Below, piece by piece: positions 63,989-64,000 of a DNA stretch of 64,000 nt (the stretch's first letter is position 1; each line of letters begins with the position of its first letter). The stretch is from Companilactobacillus suantsaicola. GTDB lineage: Bacteria; Bacillota; Bacilli; Lactobacillales; Lactobacillaceae. Position numbers and translations under genes: made by a program. A model generated the notes under the pieces. It ran no database searches. It worked only from the letters and a program-made list of their open reading frames with translations, and was not told where the DNA came from. The stretch covers positions 1 to 64,000 of the forward strand of contig NZ_RKLY01000002.1 in assembly GCF_004745525.1 (NCBI RefSeq), in the 5' to 3' direction.

Positions 63989-64000
63989 AATTCTTTCGTT

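Overview
The window is a low-GC Gram-positive chromosome segment. Its gene order is one I know from Lactobacillaceae: phoR-pst-phoU, hprK-lgt, trxB, pgcA, uvrB-uvrA, rapZ-yvcK-whiA, clpP, cggR-gap-pgk-tpiA-eno, secG-est-rnr-smpB. A Companilactobacillus-like species is my guess from general character, not something the sequence proves. Almost all backbone genes lie on the minus strand.

Layout. 1-516: three tandem sigma-A promoters firing off the left edge, looking like an rRNA-operon promoter block. 517-5846: lipoteichoic acid unit lafA-lafB-flippase-like-ltaS. 5924-7390: queT with a structured leader, and a deoxynucleoside kinase. 7645-11878: a sortase-anchored Cna-B adhesin (plus strand) and a DUF2207 membrane protein. 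12164-18706: smpB, rnr, est, secG, clcA and a Gfo/Idh oxidoreductase. 18787-24384: the cggR glycolytic operon with a well-preserved CggR operator. 24609-24680: tRNA-Arg(CCG). 24814-33755: alpha/beta hydrolase, complete malonate decarboxylase cluster (mdcH-A-B-C-DE-G), divergent LysR regulator and a membrane acyltransferase. 33857-39689: clpP under a CIRCE element, DNA glycosylase, MFS exporter, a frameshifted SAP-domain gene, a PTPS-related membrane protein and a small membrane protein. 40424-48268: whiA-yvcK-rapZ and uvrBA. 48387-53870: MFS (UMF1 type), NPP-like phosphohydrolase, pgcA, XRE regulator. 54049-63988: trxB, lgt, hprK, YvlD-like and PspC proteins, phoU-pstBBACS and phoR, which may run past the right edge.

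Links between genes. pgcA makes glucose-1-phosphate, the precursor of UDP-glucose used by LafA/LafB to build the glycolipid anchor that LtaS extends. cggR and hprK tie glycolysis to carbon regulation. The malonate cluster would turn malonate into acetate and CO2 but has no recognisable transporter beside it. The stretch from about 24.4 to 40.4 kb holds most of the accessory genes and interrupts an otherwise conserved backbone.

The most unusual signal is non-coding. Four full copies and one mini copy of a roughly 170-nt structured repeat are present. Their four stems differ in sequence between copies but keep pairing (covariation). The full copies sit as inverted pairs around a homologous AT-rich core, giving two elements of about 650 bp (39758-40406 and 51058-51703) in opposite orientation. 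I do not recognise this family. Other points of note: mdcH has no ATG/GTG/TTG start that keeps its GQGGQ motif and probably initiates at ATT; an intrinsic terminator lies between the LexA-box promoter and uvrB; and an array of alternating hairpins follows smpB. All calls are from reading the sequence; no database search was run.
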